Shown one piece after another: positions 1 through 9,288 of a stretch of 64,000 bases of DNA (the first letter of the stretch is position 1; the number at the start of each line of letters is the position of its first letter). This DNA is from Methylobacterium pseudosasicola. GTDB lineage: Bacteria > Pseudomonadota > Alphaproteobacteria > Rhizobiales > Beijerinckiaceae. Made by a program: the position numbers and the translations under genes. Location: positions 1 through 64,000 of the forward strand of contig NZ_FOTK01000027.1 in the NCBI RefSeq assembly GCF_900114535.1. The letters run 5' to 3'. Under the pieces are notes generated by a model that saw only the letters and a list, made by a program, of their open reading frames with translations, had not been told where the DNA came from and made no database searches.

Positions 1-2
1 CA

Positions 3-275
3 GAGATGCGGCGGATCAAACGCTGGGTGCACGAGGACGTGCTCGATGCGATGCAGGAGCGGCTCGACCGGATGCCAGACGCGATGAAGATCCGTCGCCA
101 GACGGTGGAGCACCCATTCGGCACACTGAAGGCCTGGATGGGAGCAACACACTTCCTGACCCGGACCTTGGCGAAGGTCAGGACCGAGATGAGCTTGCAG
201 GTTCTGGCCTACAACATGAAGCGGATGATCCAGATCTTCGGGGTCGGTCCGCTGATGGCGGCGATCCGGGCCTGA
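3..275 (+). CDS. IS1182-family transposase, C-terminal end (cut by window edge)
   Basis: The visible 90 residues carry VEHPFGTLKAWMG, THFLTR and VRTEMSLQVLAYNMKR, which is the characteristic end of IS1182-type DDE transposases (the final catalytic Glu and following helix). The reading frame is open to the left edge, so the gene starts outside the window and its integrity cannot be judged. The sequence TTCTCACACGGCCTCGGTCGG about 60 bases after the stop may be the terminal inverted repeat of this element, but the other end is not visible. Confidence in the family is good; whether the copy is intact is unknown. Confidence 0.8.
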   Translation, partial: EMRRIKRWVHEDVLDAMQERLDRMPDAMKIRRQTVEHPFGTLKAWMGATHFLTRTLAKVRTEMSLQVLAYNMKRMIQIFGVGPLMAAIRA

Positions 276-596
276 AGGCCACCACTTCGCTCTGCGACAC
301 TCTCAGGACCTTCGCCTTGAACCTAAGGGATCTGCGTTCTCACACGGCCTCGGTCGGAAGCAGCCTGTATTTCGAAACCATTCTCTGTCCGTTCGATCCC
401 TGGCTATCTGCCTAAGCTGACTCTATCGAACTGATGAAAGCTATGAGGATGTTTTTCCGCGCTCATCCGACCCGCTTCGACGCAGTTGTGCTCACCATGT
501 CACAAGCGTCAGCTTTCGCCGGTTAGCGGGAACGTAATGGCGTCGGCCCATTTTAACGCAGATCCTCGCAACCTTCGGTCGTAGGAGCCACTTGGT
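276..596. other. Intergenic: transposon end and nepR leader
   Basis: No credible gene. The first ~75 bases are probably the right end of the IS1182-like element. The rest is the leader of nepR, with an AGGAG ribosome-binding site at 583-587. A GGAAC at 529-533 resembles the -35 of stress sigma (EcfG-type) promoters, but no CGTT stands 16-19 bases after it, so a promoter is not called. Confidence 0.4.
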
Positions 597-851
597 GTGA
601 CAGAGCGAACGCCCCCGATTGGGCCGGCGATGATCGACCTTGAAAGTCCCCTCCCCATGCCAGGACCCCAGACGCACTGGGTTCACTCCAGCTCCCCCCA
701 TGCGATCCAGCGTCACCTCGGCCGCAATCTTCGGCAGGTCTACGCCGCGCTCCCGTCCGAGCCGGTGCCAGAGGCTATGGCCGCACTGCTCCGTCGGTTG
801 GATACCACCCAGAGCCAGCGTTTCTCTGATCCGGACGCTACCGAAGATTAG
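597..851 (+). CDS. nepR: NepR-family anti-sigma factor
   Basis: 84 residues. The core IQRHLGRNLRQVYAALPSEP followed by VPEAMAALLRRLD matches the two-helix NepR signature (helix, Pro-Val-Pro turn, leucine-rich helix). NepR binds and silences the EcfG sigma factor until phosphorylated PhyR takes it away, so it acts in the cytoplasm in the alphaproteobacterial general stress response. The start is GTG, chosen because AGGAG ends 9 bases upstream; an internal ATG at 630 is possible. The gene converges on an HWE kinase and their stop codons overlap by 4 bases. HWE-type kinases are the usual phosphate donors for PhyR, so the pairing makes sense, but no phyR or ecfG gene is in the window. It may be a paralogue of a NepR encoded elsewhere. 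Confidence 0.85.
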   Translation: MTERTPPIGPAMIDLESPLPMPGPQTHWVHSSSPHAIQRHLGRNLRQVYAALPSEPVPEAMAALLRRLDTTQSQRFSDPDATED

Positions 852-3800
852 ACGAGCGATCCCAGATCGTGGGCCTGCAATCCGCTGAGCGGCGCCGTGA
901 TCGTACAGGCCACCCCCGTCGGCGGGTAGGCGAGGTCGACCACCCCGCCAAAGCTGCCGGCAAGCCCGCGACCGATCAACCGCGTGCCGAAGCCCGTCCG
1001 TGTCGGTGCGACCACAACCGGGCCGCCGACCTCCCGCCAGCTCAGCACCATCTCCGGCTCGTGCATCTCGGATCTGATCTGCCAATCGATCGTGACCTGC
1101 CCTGCATCGGTCGACAGCGCGCCGTACTTGGCCGCGTTGGTCGCGAGTTCGTGCAGGATCAGCGACAGGGAGAGGGCCGCCCGCGCGCCTACCGCGACCG
1201 GCGGACCCGCGATCACGAAGCGATCGGGTCGATCCCGGTGCAGCTCCAAGGCATTCGTGATCAGGGTGTCGAGTGCGGTGCTGCCGATCTCACCGCCGAG
1301 TAGGAGGTCATGCGACTTGCCCAGGGCGACGAGCCGCCCGGCGAGCACCTCTTTAGCGGTGTCCATGTCGGTGGCTGTACGCATGGTCTGCGTGGCGATG
1401 GCTTGCACCATCGCCAGCACGTTCTTCATGCGGTGGCTCAGCTCCTGGTTGAGCAGCCGCTGCCGGTCCTCGGCCTCGACCCGGGCGATAGCCGCGCGGG
1501 CGCGATCAGCGACGCTGTGCAGGAAGGCCACCTCGTCGGCGCTCCACACGTGCGGCGTCGCCTTCAGCGCGAAGAACAAAGCCACGAAGCGACCGCGCTC
1601 CATCACCGGCAGGTTGACTAGCGCGCGCGCCTCCATGGCGGCGAACGTGTCAGCCGCAGCCGCCGTGCGCGCGTCGCGGGCGAGATCGGCGATCAGCACG
1701 GTCGCGCCGGCCTGCAGATCGTCGATGTACGAGCCATAGTCGCGGAACCTGTGTAGGCCGGTGATCGCCGCGACGCCGGGCATGCTCCAGCCCCGTGTGA
1801 TCACGATGGTCTCGCGGCGCTGATCGACGGCGCCGTATCCGGCGTGGGACAGATCGAGCGTCTGGCCCATGATCTCGGCCGCGGCTCCGATGATCTCCGA
1901 GCGCTCGCTCAGGTCCTTGAGGCGGTCGCCCAGCGCGACGAGCGCCGCCTGACGTAGGGCATCGAGCTTGCGCGCGGTGATGTCGATCGACACCCCCGGA
2001 TACCGCAGCGGACGGCCGGCCGCGTCGTGGTAGCAGCGCCCGCGGGCATAGACCCAGCGCACGCTGCCGTCCGCCCGGAGCAGGCGGTACTCCTCGGCGA
2101 ACTCACCGGCGTTGGCCAGTGCCTGCTCGATCTTCGCACCCACCCACGCCCGGTCGTCGGGGTGGATGCCGTCGATGTAGCCGGCGATCGAGGTGCCGAC
2201 CGCCGCCGCCGCGGGATCGACCGAGTACAGCTCGGCGAAGCGCGCGTTGGCCACGATCCGATCGTTGGGGACGTCCCAGTCCCACCAACCGATGGCGCCG
2301 GCCGCCTCGAACGCCAGGCTCAGGCGCTCCTGGCTGATGCGCAGCTCCTCCTGCGCCGCCCGCTGAGCGGTGATATCACGGGCGACGCCGGAGAAGCGCG
2401 CCGGCCCTCCGGCGTCGTCGTGCTCGATCTCGCCCTTGCGCGCGATCCAGCGGACCTCGCCGGTGTCCGGCCGGCGGATGCGGTACTCGACGTCCCGCGG
2501 CGCCGCGCCGCTGCTGCGTGAGCGGGCGGTGGAGATCAGGTGCTGATCCTCCGGGACGATCAGTTCCTCGAACGCCGTCGACAGGTACGCCTCGCGCTCC
2601 GGCAGGCCGTACAGGCGGCAGAACTCCGGGCTCGGCCGCAGGATGGCGTCGGCGATGCCGATCGAGAACACCCCGACCCCACCCGCCTCCTGCGCCCTCT
2701 GCAGACGCACCGCGGTATCCCGCAGCGCATCGGCATTGCGGCGCTGCTCGGTGCGGTCGCGCAGGATCTTGACGAAGCCGATGGCCGCGCCGGCTTCGTT
2801 GCGCAACGCCATCATCTCGCCGTTGGCCCAGAACCGCTCGCCGCTCTTCCTCAGGTGCCAGCGCTCGTCGATGCCGCGGCCCACGGTCAGGGCGCTGTGC
2901 ATCTCCTGGTCTGGGATCCCGGCCTCACGGTCTTCGGGGGTGAAGAACACGTCGGCAGGCTTCCCGCAGACGTCGCTCGGGGCCCAGCCCAGGATCCGGG
3001 TAGCGCCGGCGTTCCAGTCGATGACGTTACCCTTCAGGTCGAGCACGATGATCGCGTAGTCGATCGCGCTCTCGAACACGGCGCGGTAGCGCGCCTCACT
3101 CGCCCGCACCGCGCGCTGCGCCGCGATCTCGCTCGCCTCGGTCAGCCCGACGGTGGCCAAGCCGGCGAAGCTTCTGACCAGTTCGAGATCGCGCTCGGTG
3201 AACACGTCGGGTTTGCTCGACTGCAGCTTGAGCACGCCGAGCACCTTGCCGCCACGGTTGACCGGCGCGTGCACGGCCGAGCGAAGGTCTATGAGTGCGC
3301 GAAGATCGGCCTTCACCCGCGGGTCGAGCAGGGCATCGGCCAGCAGGATCGGCTTGTTGGCCCGGGCGCAGGTGCCGGACGTGCTGCCGTCCAGCGGCAC
3401 GCGCACGCCCCGATGCTGGGTCAGGGTGCCGCCGACGGTGCGGTACTCCAGCTCCTCGCCGTCGAGTAATTCCAGGACGCCGCCCTCGGCCGCGGGCACG
3501 GCGCGCATCGCCCCTTCGATCAGGGCGTCGAGGATGGTGTCGAGATCGCCGCCGCTCGCTGCGATCGCGTCCTGGGTCTGGCTGTAGGTGCGTCGCTGCT
3601 GCGTCGCCACCCGCTGTTCGGCGAGCAGGCGCTCGCGCTCGCTCAGGGCACGACGCAGTTCGAGTTGGTCGACGACCTGTTCGGCCAGCCGCTCTAATCC
3701 TTCGAACTGCCCCGGTGTCAGTCCCTCCGGGCGCGGCTGCCGATCGAGCACGCACAGCGTGCCGAGCACCGCGCCCGCGGCGGTCCGCAGCGGCATGCCG

Positions 3801-4129
3801 GCGTAGAAGCGGACCCCGCCCTCGGCGACGGCCGCGTTATCAGCATGGCCCTCCTCGCGCGTGTCGTGGATGATGAGCGGCGCCTCGGCCTTGACCACCA
3901 GCGGACAGAACCCGACGTCGAGCGGCGCCTCGCAACCGCCGTCGAAGCCCGCTCGCGCCTTGAAGAACTGCCGCCGATCGTCGACCAGGGTCACGAGCGC
4001 AGTCGGCACCCCGCACAGCAGGGCCGCGATCCTGGCGAGATCATCGAACCCTTTCTCCGATGGCGTGCCCATCACCGCGTAATCGGCCAGGGCGTGTAGA
4101 CGGTCGGGCTCAGGAGGGGCGATCGTCAT
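848..4129 (-). CDS. Multi-sensor HWE-family histidine kinase
   Basis: 1093 residues from the ATG that begins MTIAPPEPDRL; the frame is open 18 residues further but that part looks non-coding. Order of domains: GAF (~22-165), GAF (~185-335), three PAS domains (~345-465, 470-590, 600-725), GAF (~735-890), then the kinase core (~895-1090). The phosphoacceptor box reads ELSHRMKN, the N-box LHELATNAAKYGALS, then SWREVGGP and GFGTRLI, which is the HWE class. No transmembrane segment is seen, so it is a soluble sensor of cytoplasmic or redox/light cues. No receiver domain is fused; with nepR convergent downstream, PhyR is a plausible target (inference). The first GAF is closely similar to the stand-alone GAF protein at 6679. 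Confidence 0.93.
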   Translation of the reverse strand: MTIAPPEPDRLHALADYAVMGTPSEKGFDDLARIAALLCGVPTALVTLVDDRRQFFKARAGFDGGCEAPLDVGFCPLVVKAEAPLIIHDTREEGHADNAAVAEGGVRFYAGMPLRTAAGAVLGTLCVLDRQPRPEGLTPGQFEGLERLAEQVVDQLELRRALSERERLLAEQRVATQQRRTYSQTQDAIAASGGDLDTILDALIEGAMRAVPAAEGGVLELLDGEELEYRTVGGTLTQHRGVRVPLDGSTSGTCARANKPILLADALLDPRVKADLRALIDLRSAVHAPVNRGGKVLGVLKLQSSKPDVFTERDLELVRSFAGLATVGLTEASEIAAQRAVRASEARYRAVFESAIDYAIIVLDLKGNVIDWNAGATRILGWAPSDVCGKPADVFFTPEDREAGIPDQEMHSALTVGRGIDERWHLRKSGERFWANGEMMALRNEAGAAIGFVKILRDRTEQRRNADALRDTAVRLQRAQEAGGVGVFSIGIADAILRPSPEFCRLYGLPEREAYLSTAFEELIVPEDQHLISTARSRSSGAAPRDVEYRIRRPDTGEVRWIARKGEIEHDDAGGPARFSGVARDITAQRAAQEELRISQERLSLAFEAAGAIGWWDWDVPNDRIVANARFAELYSVDPAAAAVGTSIAGYIDGIHPDDRAWVGAKIEQALANAGEFAEEYRLLRADGSVRWVYARGRCYHDAAGRPLRYPGVSIDITARKLDALRQAALVALGDRLKDLSERSEIIGAAAEIMGQTLDLSHAGYGAVDQRRETIVITRGWSMPGVAAITGLHRFRDYGSYIDDLQAGATVLIADLARDARTAAAADTFAAMEARALVNLPVMERGRFVALFFALKATPHVWSADEVAFLHSVADRARAAIARVEAEDRQRLLNQELSHRMKNVLAMVQAIATQTMRTATDMDTAKEVLAGRLVALGKSHDLLLGGEIGSTALDTLITNALELHRDRPDRFVIAGPPVAVGARAALSLSLILHELATNAAKYGALSTDAGQVTIDWQIRSEMHEPEMVLSWREVGGPVVVAPTRTGFGTRLIGRGLAGSFGGVVDLAYPPTGVACTITAPLSGLQAHDLGSLV

Positions 4130-4333
4130 GCGTCCGCGGAGGGCGACGGGGGAAGGATGCTGAGCACGGCCGAGATAGACCAAGCTGAGCTGTAGCCCGA
4201 ACAGCTACCCCCGCCAAGCTACTGCCGCGGCGGCATGATTTGTCTCCGATCGTTATCGCTTCCGTTGTAGCTATCCCTGGGGTGCCACGGCGCGGTGAGC
4301 CCGCGGCTCATCACCCTCACCGGTGGGGTGAGG

Positions 4334-6040
4334 CTACCGCGTCGGCGCGAGCATACGGCTGCCGACCTCGGCCAGCGGCACATCGATCCGGCAACGCAGG
4401 CCGTCCACGTCGAAGTCCAGATCGACGTCCCCGGCCAGCTCGCGCCCGACGCCGCCGGCGATCAGCCGCGTCCCGAACCCGCGGCGCGCCGGTGGGGCAA
4501 CGGCCGGACCGCCGCTTTCCCGCCAGGTCAGGCGTAACCACGCCGCTCCCGTCTCGCTTCGATCCACCCGCCAGCTTACCTCGACCCGACCGTCCGCCGT
4601 CGACAGCGCCCCGTACTTGGCTGCGTTGGTCGTCAGCTCGTGCACGGTCATGCCGAGCGCCAGGACGTGGCGCGGCGGCAGCGCCACCTCGGGCCCGTCG
4701 AGGACGATGTGGTCACACCCGGCGCGGTAGGGTGACAGCTCGTTCTCCAACACCTCATTCAAGGTGGCGCCGCTCCAGTCCTCGCGGGTGAGCAGGTCGT
4801 GGGTCTTCGACAGGGAAAGGATGCGCGCTTCGAGTTGCACCGCCTGTCCCTCACCGCCCTTGGCCGATTGGCGCGCCAGCGACTGCACGGTGGCGAGCGT
4901 GTTCTTCACCCGGTGGTTCAGCTCGTGCAGCATCGTCACCTGCCGCTCCTGTAGGGCATGCCCGCGCCGGATCTCCTCGCGCAGCTCGCCCTCGTTGCGC
5001 TGGAGCAAGGCGGCCATCGCGTCGAGCTTGTCCCCGAGCCGCCCGAACTCGCTGGCGCCGCCCAGACCGGTCCGCGCGGTCAGATCGCCCGTCTGCCAAG
5101 CGGTGGAGGCGCGCAGTAGGCGGTCGAACGGGCGACGGATGAACAGGCGCCCGGCCACGAGGGCCGCGGCAAGGGCCATCGCCACACCCAGCCCGATGAG
5201 GATCGAGCCTCGGTGCGCCGCCGCATCGACGTCGGCGAAGGCGACGTCGCGGTCGCGCCCGACCGTGACCCAGGCCCGCACCGCCGTCCCCCGCGGGCGG
5301 ACGTTGGCGAGGATGCGCGCACGCCCGTCGATGCCGAAGTCGAGGCGCACACCCTCGCCCCGGCTCGCCAGCAGCCCCATACGCTCGGCGGGGACCGGCT
5401 TGCCGACCCAGTCGGTCCCATCCGGCTTGCGTACGATGATGACGTTGTCCTCGTCAGCGATGGTGAGCGACGTGCTCGGCAGCCGCAGTTCCTGTTGCAG
5501 GTACTGCGACAACCAATCGAGATCGACCGCCGCGACCAGGACGCCGTCGATGGCCCCGCCCGCGCTGCGCAGGGGCTGGGCGAAGTGGACCGAAGCCCTA
5601 CCGGTCGCAGTCCCCCGCGCGTAGCCGCCCATGACGAAGCCGCCCTCGGCCAGGGCGCGGCGGTGATAGGTGCGCTCGGCGTTCGAGTAGGCGCCGGGCT
5701 GCGAACCGACGCTGTTGCACGCGAGCGATCCGTCCGGGCGGGCCAGAGCCAGCAACAGGATGTGCGGCAGCCGGGCGGCGGCACGGCGGAGATAGTCCGT
5801 GCACGGGACGGCGTCGAGGCTGCGCACGCTCGGGTCCTCGCCGACGAGGTCCAGCGCTTGGTGGACGCCGTCGGCGAACTGGGCGAAGTCATCGGCGACG
5901 GCCCGGGCAGTCGCCATCGTGTCGGCGCGCACGGCCTCGTCACGCGCGGCGCGCAGGTCACCCTCGTTGTAGCCCTGGATCGCGAGTGCTGGGGCGAGGG
6001 CGAGCAGCACGAGGAGCAGGATGCGGGTGGTCAGGGACAT
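4334..6040 (-). CDS. Membrane HWE histidine kinase with extracytoplasmic sensor
   Basis: 568 residues starting at MSLTTRILLLVL; an in-frame upstream extension is rejected because it lacks protein character. A signal/first transmembrane helix (residues ~5-25) is followed by a periplasmic dCache-like sensor (~30-275), a second transmembrane helix (~280-300, rich in Ala/Leu/Val), a HAMP-like linker and the kinase core. The H-box is ELNHRVKN, the N-box VHELTTNAAKYGALS, with TWRESGG and GFGTRLI, again the HWE class. It reads in the same direction as the soluble HWE kinase, 204 bases upstream of it. There is no receiver domain. The ligand cannot be told from sequence. Confidence 0.92.
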   Translation of the reverse strand: MSLTTRILLLVLLALAPALAIQGYNEGDLRAARDEAVRADTMATARAVADDFAQFADGVHQALDLVGEDPSVRSLDAVPCTDYLRRAAARLPHILLLALARPDGSLACNSVGSQPGAYSNAERTYHRRALAEGGFVMGGYARGTATGRASVHFAQPLRSAGGAIDGVLVAAVDLDWLSQYLQQELRLPSTSLTIADEDNVIIVRKPDGTDWVGKPVPAERMGLLASRGEGVRLDFGIDGRARILANVRPRGTAVRAWVTVGRDRDVAFADVDAAAHRGSILIGLGVAMALAAALVAGRLFIRRPFDRLLRASTAWQTGDLTARTGLGGASEFGRLGDKLDAMAALLQRNEGELREEIRRGHALQERQVTMLHELNHRVKNTLATVQSLARQSAKGGEGQAVQLEARILSLSKTHDLLTREDWSGATLNEVLENELSPYRAGCDHIVLDGPEVALPPRHVLALGMTVHELTTNAAKYGALSTADGRVEVSWRVDRSETGAAWLRLTWRESGGPAVAPPARRGFGTRLIAGGVGRELAGDVDLDFDVDGLRCRIDVPLAEVGSRMLAPTR

Positions 6041-6678
6041 CGAGATGCCCGGCCGACAGGATTTAGGGGCAGGTGGCATCTCTCCGACCGGCCACGAGCA
6101 CGGGTGGGCAGGCCGATCCTGGATAGGTTGCGGTCCGGCGGGGGAAAGCTGGGGTGGGACGGCATCAGCTCGGCCGCAAACCCATCGATCGCGGTCGAGG
6201 TCATCCGTGCGGCCTGTAGCGCCTTCGTCTACGAGCGCCAAGCACGACCCAGAAACCTTATGGTCGCGTAAACGGCAGGACGACTGCGACGCAACCCCAA
6301 CCAAACCAAAAGAGCGGTCTCATACCGTCGATCATCAATGGCAAGGTCAAGTTCCGGCTATGCAGTTCCATTGAGCTTGCCCTATTGGAACGGCCACATT
6401 CCAGCGGGATAGTTCTAGTCAGCGAGCCCTATTGGAATACAACGGCAGGTAGCGCGATCGGTTGTGTACGAAAAATGATGGTTTTCCCGACATGCCCAAG
6501 CGCTAGATTTCGACCTATAGCAGTCCTCAAGTTTCGCGTGGCCATGCCCAACGGATGTGAGAAATAACGAACGACTTTGAACTGCTGCGCCACTCAGCAG
6601 TCTGGAGCGTAATGTTGGGATAGGGCTTTTGGAGGAAACGGTGCAGCCGGTGCTGGCCTACGCGGTGGTGGCATCGAA
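6041..6678. other. Intergenic with a short direct repeat
   Basis: No supported gene in 638 bases. GCCCTATTGGAA occurs twice in direct orientation (6379-6390 and 6426-6437, 47 bases apart). This lies upstream of the membrane HWE kinase and downstream of the Kai operon, so it could be an operator of the kinase gene; that is a guess from position only. Confidence 0.35.
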
Positions 6679-7212
6679 CTACTGCGCAGCGAGTTCGCGT
6701 GTACGGTCCGCCAAAGCCCGCCGGAGGTTAAGCTGCTCCATGACTTGGCCAGCGAGGGCCTGGAGGCATTCTCGCTGCTCAGGCGTCAGGCCGGTCCGTC
6801 GAGCTACAGTGTCGATGACGCATAACGTCCCAAGCGTGTGTCCCTTTGGCGTAAGCAGGGGGGCACCGGCATAGAAGCGGAGATGCGGTTCCCCCACGAC
6901 CAGAGGGTTCTGGCGGGTACGCGCGTCGAGCGTCAGATCGGTGATCACCAGCAAATCGGTACGACCTAAGGCATGGGCGCAGATGGACCCGCTGAGTTCG
7001 GTCCCCGTCAGCTCGAACCCGGAGCGCGCCTTGAACCACTGCCGGTCCTCGGCGACGAGGCTTACCAGTGCCACCGGAGCAGCACAGAGCACGCGCGCCA
7101 GCAGCACGATGTCGTCAAATCCCTTCTCGGGCGGCGTATCGAGCACCGCATAGCCATCAACCGACGCGATGCGGTCCGGATCTGAGACTTCAACCGGCGT
7201 TCGATCGGTCAC
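6679..7212 (-). CDS. Stand-alone GAF-domain protein
   Basis: 177 residues, GTG start overlapping the stop of the hybrid kinase (GTGA), so it is the last gene of the Kai operon. Almost the whole chain is one GAF domain, followed by a short helix rich in Arg/Glu. Motifs such as EKGFDDIVLLARVLC, FKARSGFE and RFYAGAPLLTPKGHTLGTLC match the first GAF of the kinase at 848-4129 almost position for position. GAF domains bind small ligands or chromophores; the Cys residues at SICAH and GTLCV could be tested as ligands. With no output domain it probably modulates the adjacent kinase (inference). Confidence 0.85.
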   Translation of the reverse strand: MTDRTPVEVSDPDRIASVDGYAVLDTPPEKGFDDIVLLARVLCAAPVALVSLVAEDRQWFKARSGFELTGTELSGSICAHALGRTDLLVITDLTLDARTRQNPLVVGEPHLRFYAGAPLLTPKGHTLGTLCVIDTVARRTGLTPEQRECLQALAGQVMEQLNLRRALADRTRELAAQ

Positions 7213-8972
7213 GAAGGCGGCACTTTCTGCGTAGGGCCCGAGGCGCTGTTTTCGCCAATGATCCGGCGCAGGACGCGCGAGAGCTGATCGGCCGAGTACG
7301 GCTTGTGCAACAGCTCGAAGCCGTGGTCCCCGTCGCGGGCGAGGACGTGGCTGTAGCCCGAGGCCAGTAGTACGGGCAGGCTCGGCAGCCGATCCCGCAG
7401 CTTCTCGGCCAAGACGATCCCGCCCATGCCCGGCATCACCACGTCCGAGAACACCGCGTCAAAGCCGCCGCCATCTGCCCCCAGTCGTTCGAGGGCATCC
7501 TCGGCGTTCGCTGCCCAAACGGGATCGTAGCCGAGGTCCTCCAGGATCTGCGTCGCGAAGCGACCGACCTCAATGTTGTCCTCAACAACCAGGATGCGCC
7601 GTCCGCCACCGTGTGTCGCTTCTACGGGGGCCGGCGACGTGATCGCCGCGCCCGCAGCAGCTTCGACCTCCGGCAGGTAGAGCGTGAAGGTCGTGCCATG
7701 CCCCAGCGTGCTCTCGACGTCCACGTCCCCGCCGGACTGCTTGGCGAAGCCGAACACCTGGCTCAGCCCTAGCCCCGTCCCCTTGCCCACCGCCTTAGTC
7801 GTGAAGAACGGCTCGAAGATCCGCGCGAGGTACTCCTCCGGCATGCCCGTGCCGGTGTCGGTGAGCGATACGGCGGCGAAGGCTTTGCGCGAGCCGACGT
7901 GCCCGCGGATCCCCGGCATCGGCAAACCGCCAGTAAGGCGTAGCGTCAGGCAACCTTCGCCATCCATCGCGTCGCGGGCGTTCACCGCGATGTTCACTAG
8001 CGCCGTCTCGAACTGGCTGCGGTCGCAGCGCACGAAGCACTCCACCGTGGCAACCTCGACCACGACGCGGATACGGGCGCCGGTGATCGTGTCGAGCATG
8101 TCGGCCACCTCGTGCAGGCAGGCTCCCACTTGGAACGTCTCAGGCTTGAGCGCTTGGCGCCGCGCGAAGGCCAGCAGCTGACCGGTCAGCTTGGCGGCGC
8201 GGTCCACCGTGTCGGAGACCGCGTCCATGTACCGAAGGCGCCGTTCCTCGGGCAGCGACGGTCGGCGCAGGAAATCCACCGACGATCGGATGATGGTCAG
8301 CAGATTGTTGAAGTCGTGGGCGATGCCGCCGGTGAGCTGGCCGATCGCTTCCATTTTCTGAGCCTGCCGCAGCGCCTCCTCGATCCGCTCGCGCTCCATA
8401 CCCTGCGCCTTGAGCTGGGCATTGGCCTCGGCCAGCTCGTGGAGATGCTGCCGCTGCTCGGTCAGGTCGGTGAGGACGCCGCACAGCAGGGCCGCGCCGT
8501 CGCCACGCTGTAGGCGGCTCAGGGAGACATGCACCGGCAGATGCGACCCGGCGGCCGACCGCAGGCAGACCTCACCCCGGGCCGCGCCTGTCCTGTTGGC
8601 TTCTTCCAGTAGCCGCACCAGCGCTGGTCGCTCCTTCGCGTCGATGAACTCATGCAGGAAGCGCCCGATCAGCTGTTCCGGAACGCTCGCGAGCATCGCG
8701 GCGACCCGGGGGTTGCCATACAGTAGCGCCCCATCCGCGCCGAGCGTAAACGCCCCTTCCTGGATCTGCTCGATCAGCACGCGGTAGGGACGATCGGCGT
8801 TCTCCAGCGTGTAGACCTGCTGCCCGCCGCCCGGGGCCTGGACGACGACGGCGTCGAAGTCGCCCCGCCGGATCGCGGCGAGCGTCTCCTCGCTCTCCTC
8901 TAACCGTGCTTCGAGTTCACGGATGCGAGCGCGAGCTTCATCGAGTGTGGTCGGATCAGATCCTGGGATCAT
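7209..8972 (-). CDS. Hybrid histidine kinase (coiled coil-PAS-HisKA-HATPase-REC) of the Kai operon
   Basis: 587 residues. The ATG is preceded by GGAGG at ideal distance; a TTG four codons upstream is less likely. An N-terminal coiled coil (RIRELEARLEESEETLAAI) leads into a PAS domain (~60-175), a second coiled coil, HisKA with phosphoacceptor His219 in GGIAHDFNN, an HATPase domain with GTGLGLSQVFGFAKQ, and a C-terminal receiver (RRILVVEDN, phosphorylatable Asp in FSDVVMPGMGG, Lys in LHKPYS). It overlaps the upstream kaiB by 17 bases and the downstream GAF gene by 4, so all are translationally coupled. A kinase encoded with kaiBC is the expected output of a KaiA-less clock or timer, reading the KaiC state. 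No DNA-binding domain is present. Confidence 0.92.
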   Translation of the reverse strand: MIPGSDPTTLDEARARIRELEARLEESEETLAAIRRGDFDAVVVQAPGGGQQVYTLENADRPYRVLIEQIQEGAFTLGADGALLYGNPRVAAMLASVPEQLIGRFLHEFIDAKERPALVRLLEEANRTGAARGEVCLRSAAGSHLPVHVSLSRLQRGDGAALLCGVLTDLTEQRQHLHELAEANAQLKAQGMERERIEEALRQAQKMEAIGQLTGGIAHDFNNLLTIIRSSVDFLRRPSLPEERRLRYMDAVSDTVDRAAKLTGQLLAFARRQALKPETFQVGACLHEVADMLDTITGARIRVVVEVATVECFVRCDRSQFETALVNIAVNARDAMDGEGCLTLRLTGGLPMPGIRGHVGSRKAFAAVSLTDTGTGMPEEYLARIFEPFFTTKAVGKGTGLGLSQVFGFAKQSGGDVDVESTLGHGTTFTLYLPEVEAAAGAAITSPAPVEATHGGGRRILVVEDNIEVGRFATQILEDLGYDPVWAANAEDALERLGADGGGFDAVFSDVVMPGMGGIVLAEKLRDRLPSLPVLLASGYSHVLARDGDHGFELLHKPYSADQLSRVLRRIIGENSASGPTQKVPPS

Positions 8973-9288
8973 CGCCGCCTCCAAGAGGCGGGAAGATGCC
9001 GAGCCCGCGTAGCACGCGAGCCTCGTCCGAGAGATCTCCGATAATCCGTCGTAGGGGCTCGGGTGTCAGCTTGAGCAGCGTCGGCGCCGCGACGACCTGA
9101 TCAGCCTCTGCCAACTCCGGCTGCTGGTAGATGTCGACGATCACCAGGTTGTGCCGGTCGGCAAGGTGCTGACGGCAGATCCGGCGCAGGTTCTCGATCG
9201 TGCGCTGCGAGCGCGGGCTCGTGCCGGCGATGAACAGGCGCAGCTGATACTCGGCCGGGTCCGGGCCCTCTGCCCCACCGGTGCTCAA
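8956..9288 (-). CDS. kaiB: KaiB protein, copy 1
   Basis: 110 residues with a TTG start that overlaps the stop of the other kaiB. The chain is a single thioredoxin-like KaiB domain: YQLRLFIAGTSPRSQRTIENL, then VIVDIYQQPELAEADQVVAAPTLLKLTPEPLRRIIGDLS in order (quoted in pieces, the family core). KaiB binds KaiC in its day/night-phased state. It shares about half its residues with copy 2, and diverges at both tails. Two different KaiB proteins in one operon suggest one may not be a KaiC ligand but a partner of the kinase. Family assignment is secure, specific role is not. Confidence 0.93.
   Translation of the reverse strand: MSTGGAEGPDPAEYQLRLFIAGTSPRSQRTIENLRRICRQHLADRHNLVIVDIYQQPELAEADQVVAAPTLLKLTPEPLRRIIGDLSDEARVLRGLGIFPPLGGGDDPRI

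Noticed and set aside
520..560. EcfG-type stress promoter (GGAAC...CGTT) before nepR
   Set aside because: GGAAC is present at 529-533 but no CGTT lies at 16-19 bases.
492..1085. 197-codon open frame on the minus strand overlapping nepR
   Set aside because: It is antisense to nepR and to the end of the HWE kinase; composition is Arg/Gly-rich shadow sequence, whereas nepR has a clear family signature and ribosome-binding site.
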